Shown in pieces: positions 1 to 8,440 of a DNA stretch of 64,000 bases (positions within the stretch are counted from its first letter, which is position 1; each line of letters starts with the position of its first letter). The stretch is taken from assembly GCF_913774235.1 (NCBI RefSeq), contig NZ_CAJYDW010000016.1:1-64000 (forward strand). Direction: 5' to 3'. This stretch comes from an uncultured Pseudomonas sp. (lineage in GTDB: Bacteria; Pseudomonadota; Gammaproteobacteria; Pseudomonadales; Pseudomonadaceae). Made by a program: the position numbers and the translations under genes. Under the pieces are notes generated by a model. The model was not told the DNA's origin, searched no databases, and was given only the letters and a program-made list of their open reading frames with translations.

Positions 1-310
1 TGATCATGTTGGCGGTGGAGACCCAGGTCAGCGAGGGGGTGATCACCTCGTCGCCGGGGCCGATGTCCAGCGCCAGCAGGGTCACGTGCATGGCCGCGGT
101 GGCCGAGCACAGAGCCACGGCGTGGGCCGCGCCCACCGAGGCGGCGAAGCGCTCCTCCAGCAGGTTGGCCTGGGGGCCGGTGGTGATCCAGCCCGAGGTG
201 AGCACCTGGCTCACCGCGGCTACCTCCTCCGCACCGATGCTGGGGCGGGAGAACGGCAGGAAAGGCTCGTCCAGTACGCGCGGGGTAGCGTTCTTGGGCA
301 GATCGGTCAT
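1..310 (-). CDS. arnB: UDP-4-amino-4-deoxy-L-arabinose aminotransferase, N-terminal part
   Basis: Reads leftward from an ATG at 310 and runs off the window, so only about 103 N-terminal residues are visible. The product begins [20 protein letters not shown] and continues with [22 protein letters not shown] and later [17 protein letters not shown], the pattern of the ArnB/DegT-DnrJ-EryC1 family of PLP-dependent sugar aminotransferases. ArnB makes UDP-L-Ara4N, which is attached to lipid A and gives polymyxin resistance. The rest of the arn operon should lie to the left of the window. The gene is divergent from zapB. Family assignment is from motif recognition; the active-site lysine is outside the window. 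Confidence 0.88.
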   Translation of the reverse strand, partial: MTDLPKNATPRVLDEPFLPFSRPSIGAEEVAAVSQVLTSGWITTGPQANLLEERFAASVGAAHAVALCSATAAMHVTLLALDIGPGDEVITPSLTWVSTANMI

Positions 311-369
311 GGCGGCTCATCCGAAACGAGGGGCGCCGGGGCAGGACAGCCGACGCGATGAGCCCAGAC

Positions 370-386
370 TAAGGCGTATCGCCTTA
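370..386. promoter_or_regulatory. Inverted repeat upstream of arnB
   Basis: TAAGGCG-TAT-CGCCTTA is a perfect 7+3+7 inverted repeat 60 bases upstream of the arnB start, in the arnB-zapB divergent region. It could be an operator. It does not match the PmrA box spacing that would be expected for an arn operon, so the regulator is unknown. Confidence 0.35.
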
Positions 387-574
387 CGGCCCCCTTAGCG
401 CAACCTGACAACTGCCTGACAGCCGGTCAGGTCCCTGTCCACCCCCGTGAACTCCTTGGCAAAACAAGGGCTTAGCCCACGACGAACGGGGTGTCGGTGA
501 TCGGTGAGAAGCCTAGAATGTTCCCCCTGCCGCCCTTGGCAGCCCCGAACCTGACACGAGAGACGACCGCGCCC

Positions 575-850
575 ATGCTGGACAAGACCCTGAGCGAACT
601 GGAAACCGCGATCCGCGACCTGCTGCAACGCAACCAGCGCCTGACCGCCCGGACCCAGGAGCTGGAGCAAGCCCTGGCGGCCGCGCGCGAGGAAAACGAC
701 ACCCTGCAACTGAGCCTGATGGAGCAGGAAGAAGCCGGCGCCGGCACCCGCCAGCGTGTGGAAGGCTTGCTGGCCCTGCTGTCAGCACAGTCGGTCGAGC
801 AGGCCGTGGCCGCCGACGCCGAGCAACGCCACGCGGCCAGCGTCGAGTGA
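575..850 (+). CDS. zapB: ZapB-like cell division coiled-coil protein (TIGR02449 family)
   Basis: A 91-residue, almost entirely helical and charged protein (MLDKTLSELETAIRDLLQRN, then heptad-like LEQALAAAREENDTLQ). It has the size and coiled-coil character of the TIGR02449/ZapB-like proteins that in pseudomonads sit directly before zapA. The ATG at 575 is chosen because coiled-coil sequence starts there; the in-frame extension up to 491 has no such character. The stop overlaps the zapA GTG (GTGA), so the two are translationally coupled. Expected role: stabilising the FtsZ ring together with ZapA. Confidence 0.75.
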   Translation: MLDKTLSELETAIRDLLQRNQRLTARTQELEQALAAAREENDTLQLSLMEQEEAGAGTRQRVEGLLALLSAQSVEQAVAADAEQRHAASVE

Positions 851-1137
851 AGAGCGCCAACCCGGGCGCCGACGACGAGGTAGAGGTGCTCGGTCGCCGC
901 TATCGCTTCAAGGTGGCCGAAGGCGATCGCGCCGCCCTGCAGCAGGCCGCCGCCCGCCTGCGCGACGAATTGGTCGCCATCCAGGGCGACCGCCGCCGCG
1001 GCGATGCCACCGAACTGCTGGTGCTGGCCGCCCTACGCCTGAGCCTGGACACCGCCGCCGACGCCGGCGCCCTGAGTGCCCTCGACGCCCGCCTCCAGCT
1101 CCTCACTGCCGAGATGCGTGCAGCGCAGGAGGCCTAG
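847..1137 (+). CDS. zapA: Cell division protein ZapA
   Basis: A 96-residue protein starting at a GTG that overlaps the zapB stop. The N-terminal half contains VEVLGRRYRFKVAEGDRAAL followed by an AARLRDEL helix, the fold signature of ZapA (short beta sheet, then a long coiled coil). ZapA binds and cross-links FtsZ filaments at midcell. In P. aeruginosa zapA is followed by the 6S RNA gene and 5-formyl-THF cyclo-ligase; here it is followed by repeat sequence and a chorismate mutase instead. Confidence 0.88.
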   Translation: MKSANPGADDEVEVLGRRYRFKVAEGDRAALQQAAARLRDELVAIQGDRRRGDATELLVLAALRLSLDTAADAGALSALDARLQLLTAEMRAAQEA

Positions 1138-1464
1138 GGCCTATCTATGCCCCCTGTTCCCCCTGGGAGAGGCTGGGGTGAGCCGCGTAGCCGCGCATGG
1201 TAGGTGACGCCACAGCCTCATCCACCGGGACATCGCCATTCGCGGCACGGCCCTTCGCGTGGAAAACGCGGCGCGGTTTTCCACCCTACCCCAGCCCAAA
1301 TCCCGATACCGCTCCGCCCCCTTTCCCCCTGGGAGAGGGCTGGGGTGAGGGCAGCCCCAACGCCCCCGCCGTCCTCCCACGCAACCGCCCTCCCTCGCCA
1401 GCTTGACCACCCCGCCGCCCCGTGCGAGTTTCGATGCCCTTTTCCTTGCGCCCTGGAGGTCGTC
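1138..1464. other. Intergenic region with repeat elements, no gene seen
   Basis: This 327-base stretch between zapA and the chorismate mutase contains two copies of the GGGAGAGG-CTGGGGTGAG repeat and a hairpin repeat. I looked for the 6S RNA gene that normally follows zapA and found no candidate. No open reading frame here has coding character apart from frames that read through the repeats. Confidence 0.6.
1150..1353. repeat. Intergenic repeats: two GGGAGAGGG family copies and one hairpin
   Basis: Copies of the CCCCTGGGAGAGGCTGGGGTGAG element lie at about 1150-1182 and 1317-1353, both in the same orientation. Between them, GTGGAAAAC (1259-1267) pairs with GTTTTCCAC (1276-1284) around a GC-rich loop. 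The same GGGAGAGGG element recurs at about 4299, 23143, 23232, 23318 and 45767. Confidence 0.7.
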
Positions 1465-2016
1465 ATGTGTGGCGTTCGCTGGCTCGCCATCCCGCTCTTG
1501 AGCATCGCCCTGCAGGCCCAGGCCGCACCTGCGCCCCTGTCCGACCTGCTGGAGGCCATGGCCCAGCGCCTGGCCGTGGCCGACCAGGTGGCCCGCAGCA
1601 AGCACGACAGCGGCAAACCGGTACTCGATGAAGCCCGCGAGCGCCAGGTACTGCAGGACGTCGCCCAGGCCGCCCCGGGGGCACGGGTGAATCCGGCCAC
1701 CGCCCAGACCTTCTTCGCCGCCCAGATGGAAGCCAACAAGCTGGTGCAATACGGCCTGCTGGCCGCTTGGCGCCGCGGCGAGCGCCCGCTGCCCGCCGCG
1801 AGCATCGATCTGGCCGCGCTCCGCACCCAGCTCAATGACCTGCAGGCGCGCCTGCTCGCCGGTCTGGCCGCCACCGGCGGGCTGCGCGCGGCCGCGGATT
1901 GCCCGGCGCAACTGGACCGCGCCCTCACCGCCCACCTCGCCGCCGCGCGGCCCGACGACCTCCACCGCCTGGCGCTGCTGCGGGCGCTGGGCGATTTCTG
2001 CGCCTTGCCGGACTAA
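1465..2016 (+). CDS. Periplasmic (AroQ-gamma type) chorismate mutase
   Basis: A 183-residue protein with a signal peptide (MCGVRWLAIPLLSIALQAQA, cleavage near residue 20) followed by an all-helical domain. AQRLAVADQVARSKHDSGKP and ARERQVLQDVAQ match the helix that carries the catalytic Arg and Lys of secreted AroQ-gamma chorismate mutases. These convert chorismate to prephenate in the periplasm. The start at 1465 follows GGAGGT at 1455-1460 and gives an intact signal peptide. Twelve bases separate it from the downstream response regulator, so the three genes may be one transcript. Confidence 0.82.
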   Translation: MCGVRWLAIPLLSIALQAQAAPAPLSDLLEAMAQRLAVADQVARSKHDSGKPVLDEARERQVLQDVAQAAPGARVNPATAQTFFAAQMEANKLVQYGLLAAWRRGERPLPAASIDLAALRTQLNDLQARLLAGLAATGGLRAAADCPAQLDRALTAHLAAARPDDLHRLALLRALGDFCALPD

Positions 2017-2027
2017 GGACTTTCCCC

Positions 2028-2705
2028 ATGCACATCCTGCTCGTCGAGGACGACGCCACCCTGGCGGACGGCATCCGCCGCGTCCTGGAAGGCCATGGCA
2101 TGCAGGTCGACCTGCTGCGCAACGGCGCCGAGGCCGACGCCTGGCTGCGTACCACCCGCTTCGCCGTGGTGGTGCTGGACATCGGCCTGCCCGGCGGGCT
2201 GGACGGCTTCGAGGTGGTCCGTCGCCTGCGCCAGCGTGGCAGCGATCAGCCGGTCCTGCTGCTCACCGCCCGCGACGCCATCGACGACCGGGTGCACGGC
2301 TTCGAGGTGGGCGCCGACGACTACCTGGTCAAGCCCTTCGCCGTGCCCGAGCTGGTGGCGCGGATCAAGGCCCTGGCCCGCCGCGCCGGCGGCCAGAACA
2401 GTGCCGATCTGGTCCTGGGCGCCCTGCGTCTCGACACCGCGGCCCATCAGGCGCGCCTGGGCGATACGCCGCTGGATCTCTCCGCCCGCGAGTGGGCGGT
2501 GCTCGAGCACCTGCTGCGTCAGGCCGGCAAGGTGGTCTCCAAGCAGCAGATCATCGACGCCCTGGCGCCCTGGGGCAGCGAAGACCTGACCCATAACGCG
2601 GTGGAAGTCTATGTTTCGCGGCTGCGCCTGAAGCTCGCCGACTCCGGCGTCGGCATCCGCACCGTGCGCGGCTTCGGCTATCGCCTGGAGGAAGCCGCAC
2701 CATGA
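2028..2705 (+). CDS. OmpR-family response regulator (TctD/QseB-like)
   Basis: A 225-residue protein. The receiver domain (1-115) has the acidic pair EDD at 7-9, the phosphoacceptor Asp51 in VVVLDIGLPGG and the lysine of DDYLVKPF. The C-terminal winged helix (about 130-220) has LDLSAREWAVLEHLL and the terminal TVRGFGYRL typical of OmpR/PhoB. It overlaps the sensor kinase start (ATGA at 2702-2705), so the pair is co-translated. Target genes are unknown; TctDE systems usually control carboxylate uptake, but no tricarboxylate transporter is adjacent. Confidence 0.9.
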   Translation: MHILLVEDDATLADGIRRVLEGHGMQVDLLRNGAEADAWLRTTRFAVVVLDIGLPGGLDGFEVVRRLRQRGSDQPVLLLTARDAIDDRVHGFEVGADDYLVKPFAVPELVARIKALARRAGGQNSADLVLGALRLDTAAHQARLGDTPLDLSAREWAVLEHLLRQAGKVVSKQQIIDALAPWGSEDLTHNAVEVYVSRLRLKLADSGVGIRTVRGFGYRLEEAAP

Positions 2706-4099
2706 CCAGCGCCGCGCCCAGCCTGCGCCGCCGCCTGCTGAAATGGCTGGTGCTGCCGGTGCTGCTGGTCAACCTTGGCGGCGCGGTGATCAGCTATCAG
2801 TTCGCCCGCAAGCCGGCGTTCAGCGCCCTGGATGGCGACCTCACCGACGCCGCCATCCTGCTGCTGGAACAGCTGGAGGTGGATGGCAACGGCCGGCTGT
2901 GGCTCCCGGCGGAGGCCGACTATCTGCTGCGGCACAACAGCCACGACCACGTCTGGCTGGCGGTGCGTTCCCTCGATGGTCGTTTGCTGTTCGGCGACGA
3001 AGCTGTGCCGGCGCAGGAGGTGACCGACGAGATGCGCGATGGCCACACTACCGCCAGGCGCGCGCGCATCAACGATCGCTCCGTCTTCATGGTCGGCCGC
3101 CTCGGCAATGTGGCGGGCCAGCCGGTGGTGGCCAGCGTCGCCCAGACGCTCAGTCGCCACACCGCCGCCCTGCATCGCATGGTCATCACCCTGGTGGTGG
3201 TGCAGTTGCTGGTCGCGCTGCTGATCGCCGCCCAGCTGCTGTGGGCGGTACGCCGCGGCCTGAAACCCCTGGAGCGGCTGGAGCGCCAGCTCGACAGCCG
3301 CCACTACGACGACCTCGCGCCCCTGCGCGAGGAAGGGGCGCTGCGCGAGCTGGCGCCCTTCGTCACCGCCCTCAACAACCTGCTGCTGCGGGTGCGCGAC
3401 GGCGCACGCAACCAGCGCGCCTTTCTCGACGACATGGCGCACCAGCTGCGCACCCCGCTGGCCGGCATCAGCACCCTGACCCAGTGGCTGCGCCAACGCC
3501 ACGCCGGCGATGCCGACAGCGCTGCCGCCCTGGCCCAGCTGGAAGCCGCCACCGAACGCATGACCCGGCAGACCAACCAGCTGCTGACCCTGGCCCGGGC
3601 CGCCACCGCCCGCCTGGAAAGCCCGCCGCGCGAGCCTCTGCAGCTGGACGACCTGATCAACGAGGCCATGCCCAGCCAGCTGGCCGCGGCCGATCACCAC
3701 GGTATCGACCTGGGCTACGAACTGGAACCGCAGACCATCCTGGGCAACGCCTTCCAGCTGCGCGACCTGCTCGACAACCTGGTGGACAACGCCCTCAGAT
3801 ACACCCCGCGCGGCGGCCAGGTCACGGTTCGCCTGCGCAGCCACGCCGGAGCGACCCTGCTGGAGGTGGAAGACGATGGCCCGGGGATACCCGAGGCCGA
3901 GCGCGAACGCATCTTCGAGCGCTTCTACCGCCTCGACCGCGGCATTCACGGTACCGGCCTGGGCCTGGCCATCGTCCGCGACATCGCCACCGCCCATGAC
4001 GCCGGCATCGAATTGGCCACCCCGGCCAGCGGTCGCGGATTACGCGTGGCCATTCACTTCCCGCCACTGGTCCCGCTGCCCATGGAGGCAGTTCCCTAG
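2702..4099 (+). CDS. Sensor histidine kinase (TctE-like)
   Basis: A 465-residue inner-membrane kinase: first membrane helix at about 13-32, a periplasmic sensor domain of the 2CSK_N type (about 35-158), second helix at about 160-182, then a HAMP-like linker. The H box DDMAHQLRTPLAGI has His247. The ATPase domain has NLVDNALRYTP (N box), DDGPGIPEAE (G1) and GTGLGLAIVRDIA (G2). It partners with the response regulator it overlaps. The ligand cannot be read from the sequence. Confidence 0.9.
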   Translation: MTSAAPSLRRRLLKWLVLPVLLVNLGGAVISYQFARKPAFSALDGDLTDAAILLLEQLEVDGNGRLWLPAEADYLLRHNSHDHVWLAVRSLDGRLLFGDEAVPAQEVTDEMRDGHTTARRARINDRSVFMVGRLGNVAGQPVVASVAQTLSRHTAALHRMVITLVVVQLLVALLIAAQLLWAVRRGLKPLERLERQLDSRHYDDLAPLREEGALRELAPFVTALNNLLLRVRDGARNQRAFLDDMAHQLRTPLAGISTLTQWLRQRHAGDADSAAALAQLEAATERMTRQTNQLLTLARAATARLESPPREPLQLDDLINEAMPSQLAAADHHGIDLGYELEPQTILGNAFQLRDLLDNLVDNALRYTPRGGQVTVRLRSHAGATLLEVEDDGPGIPEAERERIFERFYRLDRGIHGTGLGLAIVRDIATAHDAGIELATPASGRGLRVAIHFPPLVPLPMEAVP

Positions 4100-4163
4100 G
4101 TGGGAGCCGAACGTCGCGAAGCCCGACAAGGGTGTCGCCATCCTGTACGCCTGCAAAGCCATC

Positions 4164-4334
4164 GCGGCCGCTCCTACAAAAGCATCACCCCCTGTAGGAG
4201 CGGCCGCATCGGCGGACCGCCATGGCCGCGATCAGTTCCCTAGCTTGGCGCTGAGCCCCGCGAAGCCCAACACACCGCAATCAATCCCTGGCACCTGCCC
4301 CTCACCCCAACCCTCTCCCCGAGGGAGAGGGAGC
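4164..4334. repeat. Inverted REP pair and one GGGAGAGGG copy
   Basis: GCGGCCGCTCCTAC at 4164-4177 and GTAGGAGCGGCCGC at 4194-4207 form a perfect 14-base inverted pair (a BIME-like arrangement). A GGGAGAGGG-family copy lies at 4299-4334 in the opposite orientation to the others. All of this lies in the 252-base gap between the convergent kinase and thiolase genes, where a stable hairpin could also end transcription. Confidence 0.75.
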
Positions 4335-4351
4335 CCTCTAGCGCAACCGCC

Positions 4352-5593
4352 CTACTCCCGCCAACCCGGATTCTCCAGCAACACCGCCATCCCCTGACCG
4401 CCGCCGATGCACACCGCCGCCACCCCGTACCTGAGCCCCTCGGCGCGCAGCTGTCGGGCCAGGGTGATGGCCAGGCGCAGCCCGGTGGCGGCCAGCGGAT
4501 GGCCGAGGGCGATGGCGCCGCCGTGCACGTTGAGCCGTTCCGGGTCCAGCTCCAGGGACCGCTGCACCGCCAGCAGCTGGGCGCCCTGGGCCTCGTTGAT
4601 CTCCAGGCGGTCGATGGCGTCCAGGGTCAGGCCGGCGCGGTCGAGCAAGCCCTGGATGGCCGGCACCGGACCGCTGCCCATGAGCGCGGGCGGCACCCCC
4701 ACCACGCAGGAGCCCCGCACCCAGGCCAGCGCCTGACCCGGCGCAGCGTCGGCGCCCCGCGCCAGCAGCACGGCGGCGGCACCATCGGCCACCGCGCAGC
4801 TGTTGCCAGCGGTCTGGACGCCGCCCTCGTGCACGGGAACCAGACGCGCCAGGGCCTCCCGCGAGGTCTCCCGCGGATGGCTGTCGCTGTCGACCACCGC
4901 GCAGCCGCGCGGCAGGCGCAACTCCCGTGGCTCCAGCCCGGCGCATTCGAAGCGTGCCGCCGCCACCGGTACGATCTCGTCCCGCCACCAGCCGCTGCGC
5001 TGGGCCGCCAGAGCCCGCTCGAAACTGCGCCACGCCCAGGCATCGACGTCTTCACGGGCGATGCCAAGACGCTGCGCCAGCCGCTCCGCAGTGGCGATCA
5101 TGTCCAGTCCGGCCGCCGGATCCTTGAGCGCCTCCCAGAGAAAGTCGTGGAATTCCACCGGCGCGCCGAGGCGAAAGCCACTGCGGTGGGTATAGGCGGC
5201 GATGGGATTGCGCGTCATGGATTCGGCCGCCACGCACAGCACCTGGCTGGCCTGGCCGCTCTGCAGCTGGTCGCCAGCCTGGCGCAGCAGCTCCAGGCCG
5301 GTGCCGCAGACCCTTTGCACCTGCAGCGCCGGCACCGCCTCGGGCACCCCGGCATAGAGGCCGATATGCCGCGGCAGCAGATAGGCATCGAAGCTGGCCT
5401 GGGCCACCGCGCCGGCCAGCACGCTGTCCACCGCCTCGGCGTCATGCCCGCGCGCCAGCAGCGCCCGCGCCACGGCAATGCCCAGGTCGGTGGGCGACAC
5501 CTGGCCGAGGGCACCATTCAGATCGGTCCAGGGCGTGCGCACGCCGTCCAGCAGCAGGACATCGTCGTACAGCGCGCTCAGGCCGTTACGCAT
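4352..5593 (-). CDS. Thiolase (acetyl-CoA acyltransferase family)
   Basis: A 413-residue thiolase-fold enzyme. Cys96 in QVQRVCGTGLELL is the acyl-accepting residue. The C-terminal half has NEAQGAQLL, the NVHGGAIALGHPLAATGLRL motif with the catalytic His, and VCIGGGQGMAVLLE with the second catalytic Cys. It should cleave 3-oxoacyl-CoA or condense acetyl-CoA. The ATG at 5593 is chosen from the conserved N terminus; upstream in-frame sequence is arginine/tryptophan-rich noise inside the MFS gene. It overlaps the MFS gene by 8 bases, so it is in the same operon. The substrate is unknown. Confidence 0.88.
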   Translation of the reverse strand: MRNGLSALYDDVLLLDGVRTPWTDLNGALGQVSPTDLGIAVARALLARGHDAEAVDSVLAGAVAQASFDAYLLPRHIGLYAGVPEAVPALQVQRVCGTGLELLRQAGDQLQSGQASQVLCVAAESMTRNPIAAYTHRSGFRLGAPVEFHDFLWEALKDPAAGLDMIATAERLAQRLGIAREDVDAWAWRSFERALAAQRSGWWRDEIVPVAAARFECAGLEPRELRLPRGCAVVDSDSHPRETSREALARLVPVHEGGVQTAGNSCAVADGAAAVLLARGADAAPGQALAWVRGSCVVGVPPALMGSGPVPAIQGLLDRAGLTLDAIDRLEINEAQGAQLLAVQRSLELDPERLNVHGGAIALGHPLAATGLRLAITLARQLRAEGLRYGVAAVCIGGGQGMAVLLENPGWRE

Positions 5594-6818
5594 GACCAGG
5601 CGCCTCTGCGGTGGTGGTGGCGGTCGGCGCCGGTGCCCGCCGGTGCAACAGGGCCAGCACCGCGCCCGCCGCCACCAGCACTGCCGGGGTGGTGGCCACC
5701 ACCAGGGTCGCCGCACCACCGCCCAGGGCCAGGACCTGTCCCGCCAGCAGCGGTCCGGCCATGGCCCCGAGGCGCCCGACCGCCACCGCCGCACCGGTCC
5801 CGGTGGCCCGTACCGCCGCTGGATAGAGTTGCGGCGCCAGGGCATAGAGCACCAGCTGGCCGCCGACCACGAACAGCCCGGCGGTGAAACCGGCCAGGGC
5901 CACCAGCGGATAGGCCTTGGCCAGCCCCAGCCCGGCGAGGCCGAGCAGGATGCCCAGGTAGATGGCCAGCACCGTCAGCCGCGGCCGCCAGCGATCCATG
6001 AGCAGGCCGAACAGCACCGAGCCGATGCCGCCGCCGAGGTTGAAGAGGATCTGCACCCCCACCGCCTGGCCGCGGCTGAAACCCTGCCCCACCAGCAGCG
6101 ACGGCAGCCAGTTGAGCAGCATGTACATCACCGTAAGGGTGAAGAAGTAGCCCAGCCACAGCAGCAGGGTGGTCGACAGCGGGATGGCGCCGAGCCAGGC
6201 CCCGCGCGGACCGCCCGCCTGAGTCCCGCCTCGATTGCGCAGAAAGCCGGCGGTCTCCACCAGGTAGCGCCCGAGCAGCGGCGCCACCAGCAGGGGGGCC
6301 AGGCCGCCGACGTAGAACACCGTCTGCCAGCGCCCCACGTCCAGCAGCCCCACCACCGCTGCCAGGGCACCGCCCAGGGGCACGCCGCAGTACATCAGGC
6401 TGACCGCCGTGGCCCGGGCGCGCTCGTCCACCGATTCGGCGGACAGGGCGATCAGATTGGGCAGGGCACCGCCCAGGCCGATGCCGGTGAGCAGCCGCGC
6501 CAGCAGCAGGCTCTCCAGACTCCAGACATGGGCGGTGGCCACCGAGAAGACGCCGAAGATCAGCACGCAGGCGATCAGCACCCTCTTGCGACCGATACGG
6601 TCGGCGCACCAGCCACCGATGAAGGCGCCGGGCAGCAGGCCGAGGATGCTGGCGCTGAACACCAGGCCCATCTGCCCCGGCTGGAAGCCGAAGGCCTTGG
6701 CCATGGCCGGGGCGGCGATGCCCATGGCCTGGAGATCCATGCCCTCCAGCAGGGCGACGATGAAGCACAGTACGAGGGTCAGGCGGGCCCCGGGCGGGGC
6801 GGTGGAGAGCAGGCGCAT
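5586..6818 (-). CDS. MFS aromatic-acid:H+ symporter, MhpT/BenK-like
   Basis: A 410-residue, 12-helix major facilitator. The first helix carries LCFIVALLEGMDLQAMGIAAP, the charged motif of the AAHS family (MhpT, PcaK, BenK), and the loop between helices 2 and 3 has GWCADRIGRKRVL, the MFS signature. It probably imports an aromatic or related organic acid. GAGGAGT stands 7 bases before the ATG. It lies between a porin and a thiolase in one leftward operon, which supports uptake and degradation of one carbon source. Confidence 0.85.
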   Translation of the reverse strand: MRLLSTAPPGARLTLVLCFIVALLEGMDLQAMGIAAPAMAKAFGFQPGQMGLVFSASILGLLPGAFIGGWCADRIGRKRVLIACVLIFGVFSVATAHVWSLESLLLARLLTGIGLGGALPNLIALSAESVDERARATAVSLMYCGVPLGGALAAVVGLLDVGRWQTVFYVGGLAPLLVAPLLGRYLVETAGFLRNRGGTQAGGPRGAWLGAIPLSTTLLLWLGYFFTLTVMYMLLNWLPSLLVGQGFSRGQAVGVQILFNLGGGIGSVLFGLLMDRWRPRLTVLAIYLGILLGLAGLGLAKAYPLVALAGFTAGLFVVGGQLVLYALAPQLYPAAVRATGTGAAVAVGRLGAMAGPLLAGQVLALGGGAATLVVATTPAVLVAAGAVLALLHRRAPAPTATTTAEAPGHA

Positions 6819-6828
6819 GGTGGACTCC

Positions 6829-8292
6829 TCAGAAGCGGAAGGTGGTAGCGACCATCAGGAAACTGGTGTCGTCGCCGTCGGCCTGGCGCACCGCGGCGCC
6901 GGCCTGGAAGTAGCTGTATTCCAGGTCCAGGGTCAGATTGGCGGTGGGCATCCAGCGCAGGTTGTTGCGCCAGAGATTGCCGGCCTTGCGCGCCGAGCTG
7001 GCGACGGTGCCCGGCACCGTGGTCATGCCCGGCAAGTAGACGCCGTCTTCGGTACTCTGCCGCCAGACGCCGAACAGGCCGCTCTCCAGCTGCAGGGTCG
7101 GGTGCGGCGCCAGGGTCAGCAGCGGCCCGACCAGGTAGAGATTGGCGAGGGTGGTGAGGCCGGAGTCGCCATAGAAGCCATTCTTCGGGTAGAGCGGATC
7201 GAAGGTGCCGACACGGTCGTCACCCAGGCCGTGATCGCCACTGGCGGCGTCCACCCGCAAGGCCAGGCGCGGCTTCCAGGCGCCGGTGAAGCGATAGCCG
7301 GTCTCGCTGCTCAGGCCCCAGGCACGGATCTGCGCCCCGGCCAGATGCCCGGTCTGCCCCGCCAGGTCCCAGGTCCAGTCCCAGGGACCGGCATTGCCGA
7401 ACAGGCGGATGCCGGCGGTGTAACGCTTTTCCGCGCCGGTCAGGCCATCCAGGGTGCGCTGGTCGGTCTCCAGGCCGAAGCCATAGACATCCAGCTTGAG
7501 CGGCCCGGTCAGCGGCAGGGTGCCGTAGAGGCCGTAGAACTTGACCGCGTTGTTGGAGCCGTCGTCGAAGCTGTCTTCGCCGGTCACCACGGGTCGCAGG
7601 CCGAAGGCGTCCAGTCGATAGCCGTCCGGGCGACTCCAGGCCAGGCGCAACCCGTCGAAGTTGAGGCGGATATTGCGGGCATCGCGGTAGGTGACGAAGG
7701 CCTGGTTGCCGTAGCCCAGCTCTTGGCGGCCGACCCGGGTCATCAGCTTGCCGCCGGCCAGCGGCGTGTTGAGGTCGATGAAGGCCTGGTGCAGCTCGGT
7801 GCGGCTCTGGTCATAGGGGCCGTAGAGCGCCTTGTTCCAGGCGCGGGTGTTCTCCAGCTGGACGAAGGCACGCACGGCATCATCGAACAGGTGCAGGTCG
7901 GCGTGCAGCTGCAGACGCTGCTGGATGTAGTGATCGGTCGCCACCCCGCGCCGGCCGAAGACCGGATTGCGGATGGTGTCGAAGCGGTAGCGCGCCTCGG
8001 CACCGGTCTGCAGCCAGGCCGAATCGCTCAGCCGCTGGTAGCGCAGCCCATCGAAGGGATCGGTGCGCTTGGCCGGATCGTCGAGGAAGCGATAGTCCTC
8101 GACCCAGCGCGGTGGCCCGGGCGGCAACGGCCGCGCCGTCTCCAGGTTGTTGAGGGGTTTGGGCCGGGCGCTTTCCAGCGTGGTGGAAGGCGCAGCCAGG
8201 GCTCCCTGGCCGATCAGCAGGGAGGTGAGAGAGGCAAAGGCGAGGCACGAGCGAGCCCGTGCGCAGGCCTGGGGCGAGCGCGATGCTGACAT
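6829..8292 (-). CDS. Outer-membrane porin of the alginate-export (AlgE-like) family
   Basis: A 487-residue protein with a signal peptide (cleavage near LLIGQGALA, about residue 34) and many alternating beta strands ending in a terminal Phe (MVATTFRF), as outer-membrane beta barrels do. Segments such as FVQLENTRAWNKALYGPYD and VGRQELGYGNQAFVTYRDAR are typical of the Alginate_exp Pfam family, which in pseudomonads covers many non-alginate uptake channels. It is first in the porin-MFS-thiolase operon, 10 bases before the transporter, so it most likely admits that transporter's substrate. Confidence 0.82.
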   Translation of the reverse strand: MSASRSPQACARARSCLAFASLTSLLIGQGALAAPSTTLESARPKPLNNLETARPLPPGPPRWVEDYRFLDDPAKRTDPFDGLRYQRLSDSAWLQTGAEARYRFDTIRNPVFGRRGVATDHYIQQRLQLHADLHLFDDAVRAFVQLENTRAWNKALYGPYDQSRTELHQAFIDLNTPLAGGKLMTRVGRQELGYGNQAFVTYRDARNIRLNFDGLRLAWSRPDGYRLDAFGLRPVVTGEDSFDDGSNNAVKFYGLYGTLPLTGPLKLDVYGFGLETDQRTLDGLTGAEKRYTAGIRLFGNAGPWDWTWDLAGQTGHLAGAQIRAWGLSSETGYRFTGAWKPRLALRVDAASGDHGLGDDRVGTFDPLYPKNGFYGDSGLTTLANLYLVGPLLTLAPHPTLQLESGLFGVWRQSTEDGVYLPGMTTVPGTVASSARKAGNLWRNNLRWMPTANLTLDLEYSYFQAGAAVRQADGDDTSFLMVATTFRF

Positions 8293-8349
8293 GGAGTGAC
8301 CGTCCTGACGAAAGAGGCGGAAGGCGCCGCGGGGCGCGTGGATCAGGGC

Positions 8350-8409
8350 CTAGCGGGCACGGATCGGATGAGGGTCAGGAGGCAAGACGGATGGATAGCG
8401 AGCTGACAT
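8350..8409 (-). CDS. Possible 19-residue upstream ORF in the porin leader
   Basis: ATG at 8409 to TAG at 8350 encodes MSARYPSVLPPDPHPIRAR, proline- and arginine-rich. It lies 57 bases upstream of the porin start and directly downstream of the A-rich Hfq/Crc-type motif. No clear Shine-Dalgarno sequence precedes it. It may be a leader peptide or chance. Confidence 0.25.
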   Translation of the reverse strand: MSARYPSVLPPDPHPIRAR

Positions 8410-8420
8410 GGCGGGTGTCC

Positions 8421-8440
8421 CTTTGTTGTTGTTGTCGTCA
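8421..8440 (-). promoter_or_regulatory. Candidate Hfq/Crc A-rich (CA) motif
   Basis: Read on the minus strand this is TGACGACAACAACAACAAAG, with three AAC repeats matching the AANAANAA / ARN-triplet pattern bound by Hfq with Crc on repressed catabolic mRNAs of Pseudomonas. It is about 130 bases upstream of the porin start, further than usual, but close before the small upstream ORF. Confidence 0.45.

Noticed and set aside
5478-6848. Long plus-strand ORF of 456 codons opposite the MFS gene
   Set aside because: Composition is His/Gln/Arg-rich as expected for antisense frames of GC-rich genes; the opposite strand is a clear transporter.
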